64,000 bases of DNA from Sphingobium sp. SYK-6. GTDB lineage: Bacteria > Pseudomonadota > Alphaproteobacteria > Sphingomonadales > Sphingomonadaceae. Below, in pieces: positions 45,718 to 54,637 of the stretch. Both the position numbers and the translations under genes were made by a program. Location of the stretch: NCBI RefSeq assembly GCF_000283515.1, contig NC_015976.1:2822501-2886500 (forward strand), written 5' to 3'. Every line of letters begins with the position of its first letter. The first letter of the stretch is position 1. The notes beneath the pieces are model-generated. The model saw nothing but the letters and a program-made list of their open reading frames with translations, ran no database searches and was not told the origin of the DNA.

Positions 45718-46799
45718 AGCGGCGATATCCAGGCATTGGCGTGCTCATCAGGATGCCATTCGAAGAACCCGCAGCACTGGTCCTGCTCCCGGCAGGTGGC
45801 GCAGGCGGGTGCAAATTTCCGCTTCCAGTCGGAAATGGAGGCCGGCGCGAGCGCACGATACTGAGCTGGGACCGTACAGCGGGGAAAATTGAACAGATGC
45901 ACCGCTTTGCCATGCAGCAGCGCATAATCCAGAGCAGCAGCAACCGGTTCGAAGCCGACCTTGTGATCCGCGAACAGACCAGCCCAGCGATTGCGGGCAA
46001 AGCCGGTTTTCTCCAGTTGCATGATCGACCAGCTCTCGATGAAGCGCAGCCGGCTTGCGACCAGCCGGGCCAGTCGCGGCAGGTCGTCGATATTGTCCTG
46101 GATGAGCACCGTGCGCAGCTCGATCCGCGCCCCGGCCAGAAGCAGCACATGAAAGCTGCGTTGCAAACGATCGAAGGCGCCAGTCTTGCCGACAATCTCA
46201 TCATGGCGCGCGGGTTCGTGCGAATAGAGCGGGATGCCCCAGCTTACGCGCCGGAACACGTCCTGGCGCAGGCGATCGACGTCGGACGCTTCAAAATGCT
46301 GCGCATTGGTGAGGATATGGAATTCGATATCCGGGCGTACCGTTCCAACGCGCTCAATCAGGCCAAACAAGTCGTCCTTGTAAAGAGTCGGTTCGCCCCC
46401 GGTGATGCCAATAACGATATTGGGCCGGGCCAGCAGGCAAGCCTGTTCAAAGAGCGCGAAACGATCAACGTGCGTCTTCCTGGGCGGCTGCGAGCACATG
46501 ACACAGAGCTGATCGCAGCGTTCAGTCACAAGCAGCGTATTGTGCGAAGACCCATGGCGCAGCAATCGGTCAGCCCGACCAGTATCGGGTTGCACGAGCA
46601 TGACATCGCCTTCGAGCGCGTCAGCACACACACCTTCCAGGGTCAGCAGGCCGTGCAGGCCGCTAAAGCTCGCTCCTTCCTCGTCTTCAACAACAAGGAC
46701 AGCGTCAGCCTCATCGATCGCCGTTGCCGGATCAACCCGCAGGCGCGCCACATAAGGCATGGTCGCTTCCGACACGGCCGGAAGGCTGAGCGGGATCAC
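45714..46799 (-). CDS. hxsC: Radical SAM protein HxsC
   Basis: 361 residues starting from a GTG that overlaps the hxsB stop (IPLSLPAVSEATMPYVARLR). The radical SAM cluster motif is CDQLCVMC in LLVTERCDQLCVMCSQPPRK, followed by NIVIGITGGEPTLYKDDLFG. Extra Cys at the C-terminus (CATCREQDQCC) may hold an auxiliary cluster. Together with HxsB it is expected to modify the His-X-Ser repeats of HxsA. Confidence 0.92.
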   Translation of the reverse strand: MIPLSLPAVSEATMPYVARLRVDPATAIDEADAVLVVEDEEGASFSGLHGLLTLEGVCADALEGDVMLVQPDTGRADRLLRHGSSHNTLLVTERCDQLCVMCSQPPRKTHVDRFALFEQACLLARPNIVIGITGGEPTLYKDDLFGLIERVGTVRPDIEFHILTNAQHFEASDVDRLRQDVFRRVSWGIPLYSHEPARHDEIVGKTGAFDRLQRSFHVLLLAGARIELRTVLIQDNIDDLPRLARLVASRLRFIESWSIMQLEKTGFARNRWAGLFADHKVGFEPVAAALDYALLHGKAVHLFNFPRCTVPAQYRALAPASISDWKRKFAPACATCREQDQCCGFFEWHPDEHANAWISPL

Positions 46800-48196
46800 A
46801 GCCTGGTCCCGAAGCTTGCAGGAACGCCTGGCAAACGGAGCCACCGGGCCAGCGAATAGTGAATCGCCGGCTCGTCCGAATAAACCATCTCGAAGATGAG
46901 ATCGAACATATGCAGGTGCCGACGGCAGAACTCGGTCTGGGTCCGCTCGACGTCAATGCGACCATAGCGGGCCAGGTCATCGACCAGATCGCGCCCGCAA
47001 AATGGCTGGTAGGCGCAGCGACGACAGCTCTCGTCGAACTGGTTGGTCGCATGCGCATTGAGCAGTTGCCGCTTCTCGCTGTCCCAACCCGAAAAGACAT
47101 TTCCGATCGAGAGGTCAATGATCCCCGAGCGCGTCAACATGCGGCTCTCATCAGTCGGGTAGACGGTCCCGTCATGGTCGATGACTACATAATCGACACC
47201 CATCGGATTGGGATTGCGCAGATCGACATGACGATCATGGCCGGGCTGGAAAATCCGTCGCAGGCAAATGCTGAAATAGGTTTCCTCCAGCACCACCTCC
47301 CGATCGGCCCAATTGCGTTCGATGATCCGTCGGACGAAACGTTCATGAAACCGTCGCCAGTCATTCGACTGCTCGCGCGCGCCGCTATGTCGTTTGCGCG
47401 CGAAGCCCTGATAGTTGATGGGCCGCAGAAAGATGCTGTGAAGGCCGCGCCTAGCATAGCTGTCGATCAGGGCATCGATCGCAGGGGGGGTCTGCGGATC
47501 GATCGTCGGGAGCGCGGAAACCTTATCGGGACCGAATTCACTCAGAATGCGCTCGAGATTGTCGAGGAACTGCTGCGTTCCTGCGCCGGTGCGGTTATGG
47601 GCATGTGTGTCGACATCCCCATCGAGCGACGTGCTGATATAGACATCTGGTCGCGCCAGTATGGCGAGAAAATCGCCGTGCAGGTCCTGAAGATTGGTGC
47701 AGATGACAAACTGCTTATGCTCGAACCGCTCGCAGCGTTCGATGACGGCCGTGATGAGATCAGGACGTAAGCTCGGCTCGCCACCCTGAAACTCGATTTT
47801 GATACGCTGCGTCGGAAGTGTGTCGAGCAAAGTCAGGACGGCATCCAGCGTCTCGCCACTCCAGTCAAACCCTTTACGTTCCAGCCCCACGCGCGAAACC
47901 TGACAATAGCTGCAGCTTAAATTGCACCGCAAAGTGGGGACCAGGATCAGATAATCGAGTTCTCCGGTCCGGTCCCACCGCGAGGCGCAGCCATAGGCGT
48001 GCGCATCGAACGCGAAGGCATCATCCTCCGAAAAGAAGTGTCCGCCACAGGCAAGTTCAGCCCGGTCACTCTGCGTGAGGGCATCTCCGATGACACGCTC
48101 GACCAGATAATCCGACGCGAGAAAGAAGCGTCCGGTGTCATTGACTGCGAGCGTGCCCCGATCAATCGCCCGGAACCTCAGCGGAATGACGCTCAT
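46796..48196 (-). CDS. hxsB: Radical SAM/SPASM protein HxsB
   Basis: 466 residues. The CxxxCxxC motif is in LRCNLSCSYCQVSRVG, followed by IKIEFQGGEPSLRPDLITAV. The C-terminal SPASM-type Cys set is in CRRCAYQPFCGRDLV, with another Cys in TEFCRRHLHMFD. This peptide-maturase type commonly installs crosslinks in ribosomally made peptides. Its start overlaps hxsD and its stop overlaps hxsC, so all four genes are translated as a chain. Confidence 0.92.
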   Translation of the reverse strand: MSVIPLRFRAIDRGTLAVNDTGRFFLASDYLVERVIGDALTQSDRAELACGGHFFSEDDAFAFDAHAYGCASRWDRTGELDYLILVPTLRCNLSCSYCQVSRVGLERKGFDWSGETLDAVLTLLDTLPTQRIKIEFQGGEPSLRPDLITAVIERCERFEHKQFVICTNLQDLHGDFLAILARPDVYISTSLDGDVDTHAHNRTGAGTQQFLDNLERILSEFGPDKVSALPTIDPQTPPAIDALIDSYARRGLHSIFLRPINYQGFARKRHSGAREQSNDWRRFHERFVRRIIERNWADREVVLEETYFSICLRRIFQPGHDRHVDLRNPNPMGVDYVVIDHDGTVYPTDESRMLTRSGIIDLSIGNVFSGWDSEKRQLLNAHATNQFDESCRRCAYQPFCGRDLVDDLARYGRIDVERTQTEFCRRHLHMFDLIFEMVYSDEPAIHYSLARWLRLPGVPASFGTRL

Positions 48197-48438
48197 TGCA
48201 GCAACCGTTCGATCACAGCCAGACGCGCCGACTCACTGCGCCGCACACTCCACTCATTCACGATCATAACCTGAAGAATCCGGCGCAGAGCATCGTCCGA
48301 GCGCGCATCACTCGACAAAGTCACCAGCTGCTCGTCAATGGACACGGTCACGTCGGGATAGAAACGCACAGCCATATCGGCCAGTGATGTTTTGAGTTCG
48401 CGCATTTGTGGCGCGAGCAGATGTTGAACCACCCCCAT
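48193..48438 (-). CDS. hxsD: HxsD, small protein of the His-Xaa-Ser system
   Basis: 81 residues (MAVRFYPDVTVSIDEQLVTL, LRRILQVMIVNEWSVRRSES), first gene of the hxsDBCA operon. The role is unknown. Size and place suggest a peptide-recognition or scaffold protein for the maturases. The ATG is followed by a run of four overlapping genes. Confidence 0.8.
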   Translation of the reverse strand: MGVVQHLLAPQMRELKTSLADMAVRFYPDVTVSIDEQLVTLSSDARSDDALRRILQVMIVNEWSVRRSESARLAVIERLLQ

Positions 48439-48603
48439 GGCTTACCCCCTCCCTGCCATGTCTAACAGGAAGTCCTGGTCCGCCAAAGACCCTTTGCATC
48501 GTCATTGACTTGAATATCGCAACCGCTGCACATTCATGCCCGGGATCAATATTCCTGGGAGCACAGATTCCCCGGGGATGTTTCGAAAATCAGGGGAAGT
48601 CAT

Positions 48604-49191
48604 ATGGCGCCAATGCCACATGGCACACAGAACGGATTGGGGGCATGGCTCGGGCTGGGCGCTATCGTCATCATTCTCGTCGCTGTGGCCTCCCAATGCT
48701 CCACAGAAACGCAGACACCGGCGCAACTGGCGGCGGCCGAGTTCGCGCAGAACACCAGCCAAGGCATCGCAGCGCAGACGGCCGATCCGATTGAACCGAT
48801 GAATCGTGCCAGTCTCCGGCAGGGACTTGCCGATATGCGGGCGGCGATAAAGGCCGAAGGCATCTCCGGGGCCATGATCTACAGTCAGAATTGCTACGAG
48901 GGCTTGTCGCGGAAATTCACATGGGTGCGAATGGATGTTTGCGGCGCCGCAGACATGTTGGCCGTTCAAGCCGTCGATGTCGCCGACAGCATTCGATTAT
49001 CGGAAATTGGCTATTTCGAAAGCGAGGTGGCAGCCGGGCGATATCTGGCGGCGGCCACGAGCGCCGGCCAGGATGCGTCCGAGGCCGATCAGCGGCTCGA
49101 GAAACTGAAAGCACAAACGCGCGATCGTGTGGAAGCGATAGATCCTCAACAATCAAGCGCGGAAAATGAAGATAACGGTATCAGCTTCTAA
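48604..49191 (+). CDS. Membrane-anchored hypothetical protein next to hxs
   Basis: 195 residues: an N-terminal membrane helix (GLGAIVIILVAVASQC), then an Ala/Glu/Gln-rich periplasmic part with three Cys (SQNCYEGLSRKF, MDVCGAAD). GGGGAAG lies five bases before the ATG. It is divergent from hxsD and shares the intergenic promoter region (48439-48603), so it may be co-regulated with the His-Xaa-Ser system. No family is recognised. Confidence 0.65.
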   Translation: MAPMPHGTQNGLGAWLGLGAIVIILVAVASQCSTETQTPAQLAAAEFAQNTSQGIAAQTADPIEPMNRASLRQGLADMRAAIKAEGISGAMIYSQNCYEGLSRKFTWVRMDVCGAADMLAVQAVDVADSIRLSEIGYFESEVAAGRYLAAATSAGQDASEADQRLEKLKAQTRDRVEAIDPQQSSAENEDNGISF

Positions 49192-49739
49192 CACTACCTG
49201 GCAGAAGTTCATTGAGACGCCTGGCTGCATCCGCATGAGGACAACGGTCCGGCGGTGAGCGAAACAGGCGCTCAATGATGGCCTGGCGTACTGCCGGCAA
49301 GGTGGGTGAGGAGGTGGGCTGACGACTCTTTTGTCTGCCCCGCCTGGCCGCCGGCAACTCACCCCGCCCTACGTAGTTCAGCTTATTGACAGGCGTCGTG
49401 AATGGGGCCGACACCGTCTCCGGGAGTGGGCGGAAGCTGGCTTCCTGGTGGGGGGGGAAGCCTTGGGAGAAGCGTTTGGGTCCTGCCGGACATGACAACA
49501 GGGCCCTTGGTGCTCGGTAAAGGTCCAGACCAGCCGAGTATTGTCATCCGCCGTTGGGTAATGCCACAAGCACGACCAGCCGCCCGGCCTGGACGGCTCC
49601 AGCCTTGTCTCAAGGTGCCTTCATCTCACCCAGTCGTTTTGCACGGTCGAGGGCGTCGCGATCGTCCATTGCCAGGCGTTGCTACCATGTGGTTGGCGCC
49701 TTCGTAGTTGGCGCTGGGCGCGGTTTGGGTTCCTCCAGG
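49192..49739. other. Region without a recognisable gene
   Basis: About 550 bases with only short frames on both strands, none with a good start and family pattern. Probably the debris of an older insertion or deletion, followed by the decayed gene at 49740-50220. Confidence 0.4.
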
Positions 49740-50220
49740 CGCGCAAGTCTAACATCCGTCGTGGCGTCCGCCGCCCCACTGGCAGAACTGGCGGGCCCGA
49801 ACTAGCGCTTGCTGACGCCTTCGTCGGGCCGGATTCAGCGAAGCTGACTGCCGAGCTGATTGCGAACGCGAACTGGGATCGCGCGAAGCCGATCTTTACG
49901 GCGACCCTCGAAATCTTCCCCTGAAGAGCAACGCGCCGGCGATCTGGTCGGCGCTCGCGGAGGACATCATGCCCCCGATGAGCGCGCTCATGCCTGCAGA
50001 AGGTGCCATGATCGTCTGGCGCGACGATGAGATTTCGCGTTTCCGTGCAATCGATGCCGCTGAACTTCGCGCGATCTTGAACATCAGAGCCTGCACAACA
50101 TTTGCCGATTTTTACGCTGCGATGGTTGAGCATGCCGGGGAAGCTGAAGGCGTTACAAAAGCTGGCGCCTGGCTTGGCGAATGGCTCAAGGACGGCCTGC
50201 TCTTCGACATCATCGAATGA
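49740..50220 (+). pseudogene. Decayed HvfC/BufC-like (DUF2063) protein
   Basis: Protein pieces lie in three + strand frames: LTSVVASAAPLAELAGP, then ALADAFVGPDSAKLTAELIA and NWDRAKPIFTATLEIFP, then LPLKSNAPAIWSALAEDIMP, VWRDDEISRFRAIDAAELRA and EWLKDGLLFDIIE. Joined, they resemble the C-terminal part of the putative DNA-binding proteins that accompany DUF692 proteins in copper and RiPP-type (buf) operons. At least two frameshifts separate the pieces and the N-terminus is missing. The family assignment is tentative. Confidence 0.4.
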
Positions 50221-50574
50221 GCCTTGGCTGATCACGCCCCGATGCCGGCCATTCGCATCCAATGTTGAGGTTCCAATAGCCGTCAGCTGTTCGAGCGGCC
50301 TTGCGACGGGGTTGTGCGTTAATAAGCTCAACTGGAAACCCTTCCTTGGCGACCGCGATAGAGGGCGGCGCGGCCAAGTATAGCGACCGAGACCCTTGAG
50401 GTCTCGGGCCAGCTTGCTGGCGTGGCTCGAACGCCGGGCGGCACGGTGAACGACTATGTTTTCCCGAGCCGGGTTGATCACAATAGGCACCTGAGCAACG
50501 GCAGTATGCTCGGCTTGTCGACGAATGCGTGACCGGTGTCGACCTCATGCGAAGCGAGTATGGCATCCACTCGC
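50221..50574. other. Region without a recognisable gene
   Basis: 354 bases between the decayed HvfC-like gene and the IS481 remnant. Only shadows of the transposase and short frames are present. Confidence 0.35.
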
Positions 50575-50896
50575 TTAGGTGTTTAGTCCCGGCATCTGGT
50601 GGATCGGGTTGATGATGAACCGGTCTGGTTCTGACGTCCATATCTTGGCGATGTATTCGTAGGGTGTGAGGCCACTGAGCGTCTTGAGCCGGCGGGCGAA
50701 GTTGTAGGCGGCCATGAAGTCGGCGAGGTGCGTCCGCAGCTGGTCGTGGCTCTAGTAGTGGATGCGTTTGACTGTCGCGTCTTTGATGGTGCAGTTCATC
50801 CGCTCGACCCGACCGTTGGTCCACGGATGGTTCGGTTTGGTGAGCCGGTGCTCGATGTCGTTTGCCTCGCAGATCATGTCGAAGCGCATCTGGCGC
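50575..50896 (-). pseudogene. IS481-family transposase remnant, C-terminal part
   Basis: The minus strand encodes RQMRFDMICEANDIEHRLTK, PNHPWTNGRVERMNCTIKDA (integrase core with the catalytic Glu), a premature TAG after RIHY at about 50755, and then in the same frame SHDQLRTHLADFMAAYNFAR, TLSGLTPYEYIAKIW and the family end HQMPGLNT with its stop at 50575. The N-terminal side continues beyond the IS66 element at 53377. It is inactive because of the stop and the insertion. Confidence 0.8.
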
Positions 50897-51002
50897 GTAA
50901 CCGTGGGCTGCAGGCCGCCTTGCACGGCGCGGGATTGAGGCGCTGATAGCCGCTCCTTTTGATGGGGTGGCCTGGATGGACGGTAGCGAGGCGGAGCGAG
51001 CA

Positions 51003-51032
51003 AGTAGTCATATGAGTGGTCATATGACTACT
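51003..51032. repeat. Perfect 13-bp inverted repeat over the tnpA start
   Basis: AGTAGTCATATGA-GTGG-TCATATGACTACT, 13-bp arms and a 4-base loop. It contains both candidate tnpA start codons (51012 and 51024), so in RNA the hairpin would hide the translation start from read-through transcripts. It could also be a repressor site. Confidence 0.6.
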
Positions 51033-51407
51033 CGGATTGAGGTCGTGGGCCGGGTGTCCGGCCGCCGTCGCTGGACGGTGGAGCAGAAGCTGGCGATCCT
51101 GCGGGATGCGTTTGGGCCGGAGGGTTCGGTCCGCGCAGCGTGCGACCGGCATGAGGTTGGCAGCGGCTCGATCTACACGTGGCGCCGACAGGCGATGTCG
51201 GGAGAACTGACCGGCGTCCGGCCACCGGCCTTGCCGGCATTCTCCGAGGTTGAGGTTGCGGATCCGGTCGTCCGCGATGTTGCACCGTCGGTGCCATCGC
51301 GTTGCGGGCAGATCGGCATCGAACTGCCGACGGGTGTCCGCCTGACCGTGGATGCGATGGTCGATGCCGACGCCCTTGCCCGGGTGATCGCCGTGCTCGG
51401 CCGATGA
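51012..51407 (+). CDS. tnpA: IS66 accessory protein TnpA
   Basis: 131 residues, IS66 Orf1/TnpA type: an HTH (WTVEQKLAILRDAFGPEGSV, RAACDRHEVGSGSIYTWRRQ) followed by a C-terminal beta region (IGIELPTGVRLTVDAMVDAD). It is needed for transposition together with TnpB and TnpC. The start may be 51012 or 51024. Both lie in the inverted repeat. The TGA overlaps the tnpB ATG (ATGA). Confidence 0.88.
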   Translation: MSGHMTTRIEVVGRVSGRRRWTVEQKLAILRDAFGPEGSVRAACDRHEVGSGSIYTWRRQAMSGELTGVRPPALPAFSEVEVADPVVRDVAPSVPSRCGQIGIELPTGVRLTVDAMVDADALARVIAVLGR

Positions 51408-51751
51408 TCCCGCTGCCACCTTCGACGCGGGTTTACCTGGCCTGCGGCGCGACAGACATGAGGAAGGGTTTTGACGGGCTGGCGGTACTGGTCCAGCAGG
51501 TGCTGGAGCAGTCTCCGCATTCCGGCGCGCTGTTTGCCTTCCGCGGCAAGCGCGGCGATCTGATCAAGCTGCTCTGGTTCGACGGCCAGGGGATGTGCCT
51601 GTTTTCCAAGCGCATGGATCGCGGCAAATTTGTCTGGCCGGTGACGAAGGCAGGCAAGGTCAGCCTTACCTCGGCCCAGCTTTCCATGCTGCTCGAAGGC
51701 ATCGACTGGCGCCGTCCCGAACGCACCGCTGCGCCGCTTCTGGCAGGATAA
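51404..51751 (+). CDS. tnpB: IS66 accessory protein TnpB
   Basis: 115 residues of the IS66 Orf2 family: PPSTRVYLACGATDMRKGFD, LFAFRGKRGDLIKLLWFDGQ, FSKRMDRGKFVWP and LLEGIDWRRP. The ATG overlaps the tnpA stop, and tnpC follows after 61 bases. It is intact, and the role in transposition is accessory. Confidence 0.93.
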   Translation: MIPLPPSTRVYLACGATDMRKGFDGLAVLVQQVLEQSPHSGALFAFRGKRGDLIKLLWFDGQGMCLFSKRMDRGKFVWPVTKAGKVSLTSAQLSMLLEGIDWRRPERTAAPLLAG

Positions 51752-51812
51752 AAAGTCCCAGATTTGCGCGGTTTTTCTGGTGCGGGATGGCCCACTTTGC
51801 TAGTGGGTCACG

Positions 51813-53351
51813 GTGTCGGACACAGCCACTTCCAACCTTGATAAAGATGCCCGGATCGCCGAGCTGGAAGCAGCCTTGGCAGCTCGTGACACGCTGATCG
51901 ACACGCTGCGTTTCCAGCTGGCGCAGTTGCGCCGCATGACGTTCGGCCAATCGTCGGAGAAGATGTCGGCCCAGATCGAGCAGCTCGAACTGACACTCGA
52001 GGAGCTCGAAGGCGAAGCCGCTGTCGCCGATGCCCGCAAGGATGCGCCAGCAGCCAAGCCCGAACGGCCAGCGCCGGTCCGCAGCCTTCCGCTCCATCTT
52101 CCTCGTGCCGAGCAGCGGATCGAACCGGAGGCAGGCCACTGCAATTGCCCCGATTGTGGCGGCGTCCTGCGCCCGCTGGGTGAGGACAGCGACGAGATGC
52201 TCGACGTCCTGCCGGTGCAGTGGCGCGTGATCCGCACCATCCGCCCCAAGTACAGCTGCCGGTCCTGCGAGAAGATCGTGCAGGCGCCGGCCCCGGCGAA
52301 GGCCATTGCCCGCGGCAAGGCGAGCTTCGCCACGCTCGCCCATGTGGTCGTGTCCAAGTTCGACCATCATCTCCCGCTCTACCGGCAGGCCGAGATGATG
52401 GCAGCGCAGGGCCTCGACATCGACCGCTCGACGCTGGCCGGGTGGGCAGGACAAGCCGCACATCTGCTCGACCCGGTCGTCTCCCGGATCCGCGAGGAAG
52501 GCCTGAAGGCCGGCAAGATCCACAGCGACGATACGCCCGTGCCGATGCTGATCCCCGGCAAGGGCAAGACCGCGCAGGGCCGGTTGTGGACCTATGTCGT
52601 CGATGACCGGGCCTGCGGATCAACCGCTCCGGCGCTGGTGTGGTACAAGTTCACGCCCGACCGTAGCGGCATTCATCCGCAGACCGAGCTGAAGAGCTTC
52701 ACCGGCCTCCTCCAGGCCGATGGCTATGCCGGGTACGAGAAGCTCTATGCCGGCAATCGTATCCAGGAGGTGGCCTGCTGGGCCCACTTCCGGCGCAAGA
52801 TATTCGACAACCACCAGACCAGCCCGACGCCGTTGACTACCGACCTGCTCGGGCGGATCGCCGCGCTCTACCGGATTGAGGACGAGGTTCGCGGCCAACC
52901 ACCGGATATGCGCCGGCAACGGCGGCAGGAGAAAACCAGGCCGCTGGTCGATGAGCTGCGCGCGGCCATCGACGATGCCTCGCGCCGCCTGTCGCCCAAG
53001 TCCGCGATGGCCAAGGCGCTCGCCTATGGTCGCAAGCGCTGGATTGCGCTCACACGCTTCCTCGATGACGGCCTGGCCGAGATCGACAACAACATTGCGG
53101 AACGCGCGATGCGCGGCGTCGCAATCGGCCGGAAAAACTGGCTCTTCGCAGGATCGAAGGCTGGCGGTGAGCGCGCCGCCGCCATTTATTCGGTCGTCGA
53201 AACGGCAAAGCTCAACGGCATCGAGCCGCAGGCCTACATCGCCGATGTCATCGCAAAGATTGCGGGTGGTTGGCCAGCCTCGCGCTGGGATGAACTCATG
53301 CCGTGGAATTGGGTTGCCACCGAGCAACCGCTGATTGCTGAGGCAGCATAA
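51813..53351 (+). CDS. tnpC: IS66 transposase TnpC
   Basis: 512 residues starting with GTG (MSDTATSNLDKDARIAELEA). Order: a leucine-zipper-like N-terminus, a zinc finger (CNCPDCGGVLRPLG, YSCRSCEKIV), the DDE core (HSDDTPVPMLIPGKG, LLQADGYAGYEKLY, and the conserved Glu in DGLAEIDNNIAERAMRGVAI) and the C-terminal VVETAKLNGIEPQAYIADVI region. It is full length and apparently functional. Its stop lies 25 bases before the right terminal repeat ends. Confidence 0.94.
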   Translation: MSDTATSNLDKDARIAELEAALAARDTLIDTLRFQLAQLRRMTFGQSSEKMSAQIEQLELTLEELEGEAAVADARKDAPAAKPERPAPVRSLPLHLPRAEQRIEPEAGHCNCPDCGGVLRPLGEDSDEMLDVLPVQWRVIRTIRPKYSCRSCEKIVQAPAPAKAIARGKASFATLAHVVVSKFDHHLPLYRQAEMMAAQGLDIDRSTLAGWAGQAAHLLDPVVSRIREEGLKAGKIHSDDTPVPMLIPGKGKTAQGRLWTYVVDDRACGSTAPALVWYKFTPDRSGIHPQTELKSFTGLLQADGYAGYEKLYAGNRIQEVACWAHFRRKIFDNHQTSPTPLTTDLLGRIAALYRIEDEVRGQPPDMRRQRRQEKTRPLVDELRAAIDDASRRLSPKSAMAKALAYGRKRWIALTRFLDDGLAEIDNNIAERAMRGVAIGRKNWLFAGSKAGGERAAAIYSVVETAKLNGIEPQAYIADVIAKIAGGWPASRWDELMPWNWVATEQPLIAEAA

Positions 53352-53376
53352 CCTGCGGCCTTCAGGCCACGCTTAC

Positions 53377-53470
53377 TCTGGCGCGACTAGGCGGTGTTCC
53401 GATTGCGGGGCTGCTCGGCAAAAAAGGATCCCATTATCGGTCAGGATCGTGTGGATGCGGTAATCTCTTT
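53377..53470 (-). pseudogene. IS481-family transposase remnant, upstream piece
   Basis: Just after the IS66 target duplication, the minus strand reads YRIHTILTDNGI (catalytic Asp of the integrase core), and after a one-base shift FAEQPRNRNTA and SRQ, joining to RQMRFDM at the other side of the IS66 element. The N-terminal HTH half of the transposase is missing. The 90 bases up to the next gene are unassigned. Confidence 0.7.
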
Positions 53471-53562
53471 GTCCGCCTTAGCGGAAAGCCCAAATCTAGC
53501 CGCTTCGCGAAGCGATGCACAATTCGCCTGCACCTGGGGTGACGGCTAGATTTCCAGTGATA

Positions 53563-54609
53563 TTATGAAGCGTACTCGCCGGCTCCCGACGGTCGGCTAT
53601 CGAGGTCCAGGCAGAAGAGCTCACTCTCCAGATAGGGACGAACCGCTGTATGCCATTCTGCGCGAGCCTTGGCGAATTGCAGTATCCGGGCGCTCGCCTC
53701 GACGGGATTCATCTTGAGCGTGAAATTCGAATTGGTCCTCCAAGCTGAACGCGTGTCAGCCGCGCCGTGCCGGCCCGAATCTTGGCTGCCATAGGCGTGG
53801 AACTCGAGGATACGGCCGTGTGGACAAACAGGCGATGAACCGTAATCCCGCGTTGCATGGGAGTCGGAGAACGAATCCTGCACCACATGGAGTATCGACC
53901 CGAGCGCGACGTCTGGGATAGTGGAGCGGCCAAGCGTGAACTTGGGCGCGAACAGGTGATTTACCGTCCAGCCGGACTGTTTGGTGAAATACTCGGTCAT
54001 TACGGGATCGTCGATATCACCGAGCTTTGTCTCGGCCTCGATGTTGCCGATCGCCACAGCATAGGCGAAGCCGATCCAGTTGATTGCCCGACGGCGCACC
54101 TCGGCTGCGGCCTCACCGTCGGCATTCGCCATCGCATGCAGGAACTGGAGATCACCGTAGTGGCTGCGATACTGCATCTTGTATGTCGCGTTCAGCGCCT
54201 TTGTTCGGCCTAGCCAGTCCCTATGGGTCTTCGCGATGCCTTGTGCGTCCCGCATCCAGATGGCCCATGTCGCGTAATGGACACCGAAGAGATGCTGATT
54301 GGGGTCGTCGTTCCACCACACCCCGCGGATCAATGCGTTCCACTTGTTGCCTTTCGTGTCAGCGGTCCGCCCTGGCGCGTCCAGTGAGCACGGCGCGCTA
54401 GGCATCGCGGTCTCCCGCCCGGCCATGCACCAGACTGCCGCGTCCGTGATATCCTCATGCACCGTTTCGGAGATGCGCTCCCAAAATCCACCCTCCGGCC
54501 GACCACCATGATACTTATTCTTAAGCGGGTTGAGTTCGTAGGCGCGTACCGCGCCTGAGCCAAGGCTGGAGATCACCGCAGCGATCGCGGCAATACGAAG
54601 TATTTGCAT
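53563..54609 (-). CDS. Secreted protein with phospholipase C/P1-nuclease-like fold
   Basis: 348 residues with a signal peptide (IAAIAAVISSLGSGAVRA) and a mostly helical body. Histidine- and aspartate-rich motifs recall zinc-dependent phospholipase C and S1/P1 nucleases: HEDITDAAVWCMAG, HLFGVHYATWAIWMRD, LQFLHAMANADGEAA and ILHVVQDSFSDSHATRDYG (H-x3-D with a further His). I infer a metal-dependent phosphoesterase acting outside the cytoplasm. It ends the operon-like pair with the lipoprotein 28 bases upstream. Confidence 0.6.
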   Translation of the reverse strand: MQILRIAAIAAVISSLGSGAVRAYELNPLKNKYHGGRPEGGFWERISETVHEDITDAAVWCMAGRETAMPSAPCSLDAPGRTADTKGNKWNALIRGVWWNDDPNQHLFGVHYATWAIWMRDAQGIAKTHRDWLGRTKALNATYKMQYRSHYGDLQFLHAMANADGEAAAEVRRRAINWIGFAYAVAIGNIEAETKLGDIDDPVMTEYFTKQSGWTVNHLFAPKFTLGRSTIPDVALGSILHVVQDSFSDSHATRDYGSSPVCPHGRILEFHAYGSQDSGRHGAADTRSAWRTNSNFTLKMNPVEASARILQFAKARAEWHTAVRPYLESELFCLDLDSRPSGAGEYAS

Positions 54610-54637
54610 CAGACTTATCCCCCGATCATGCCATCAC

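Larger units (their letters stand above)
50897..53376 (+). mobile_element. Complete IS66-family insertion sequence (2480 bp)
   Basis: Both ends begin with nearly the same terminal repeat (left GTAACCGTGGGCTGC, right GTAAGCGTGGCCTGA when reversed). The element is flanked by an identical 8-bp duplication TCTGGCGC at 50889-50896 and 53377-53384, the length expected for IS66. It carries tnpA, tnpB and tnpC in order, all intact. It is inserted in an IS481-type transposase gene, whose two halves lie on either side. Confidence 0.92.
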
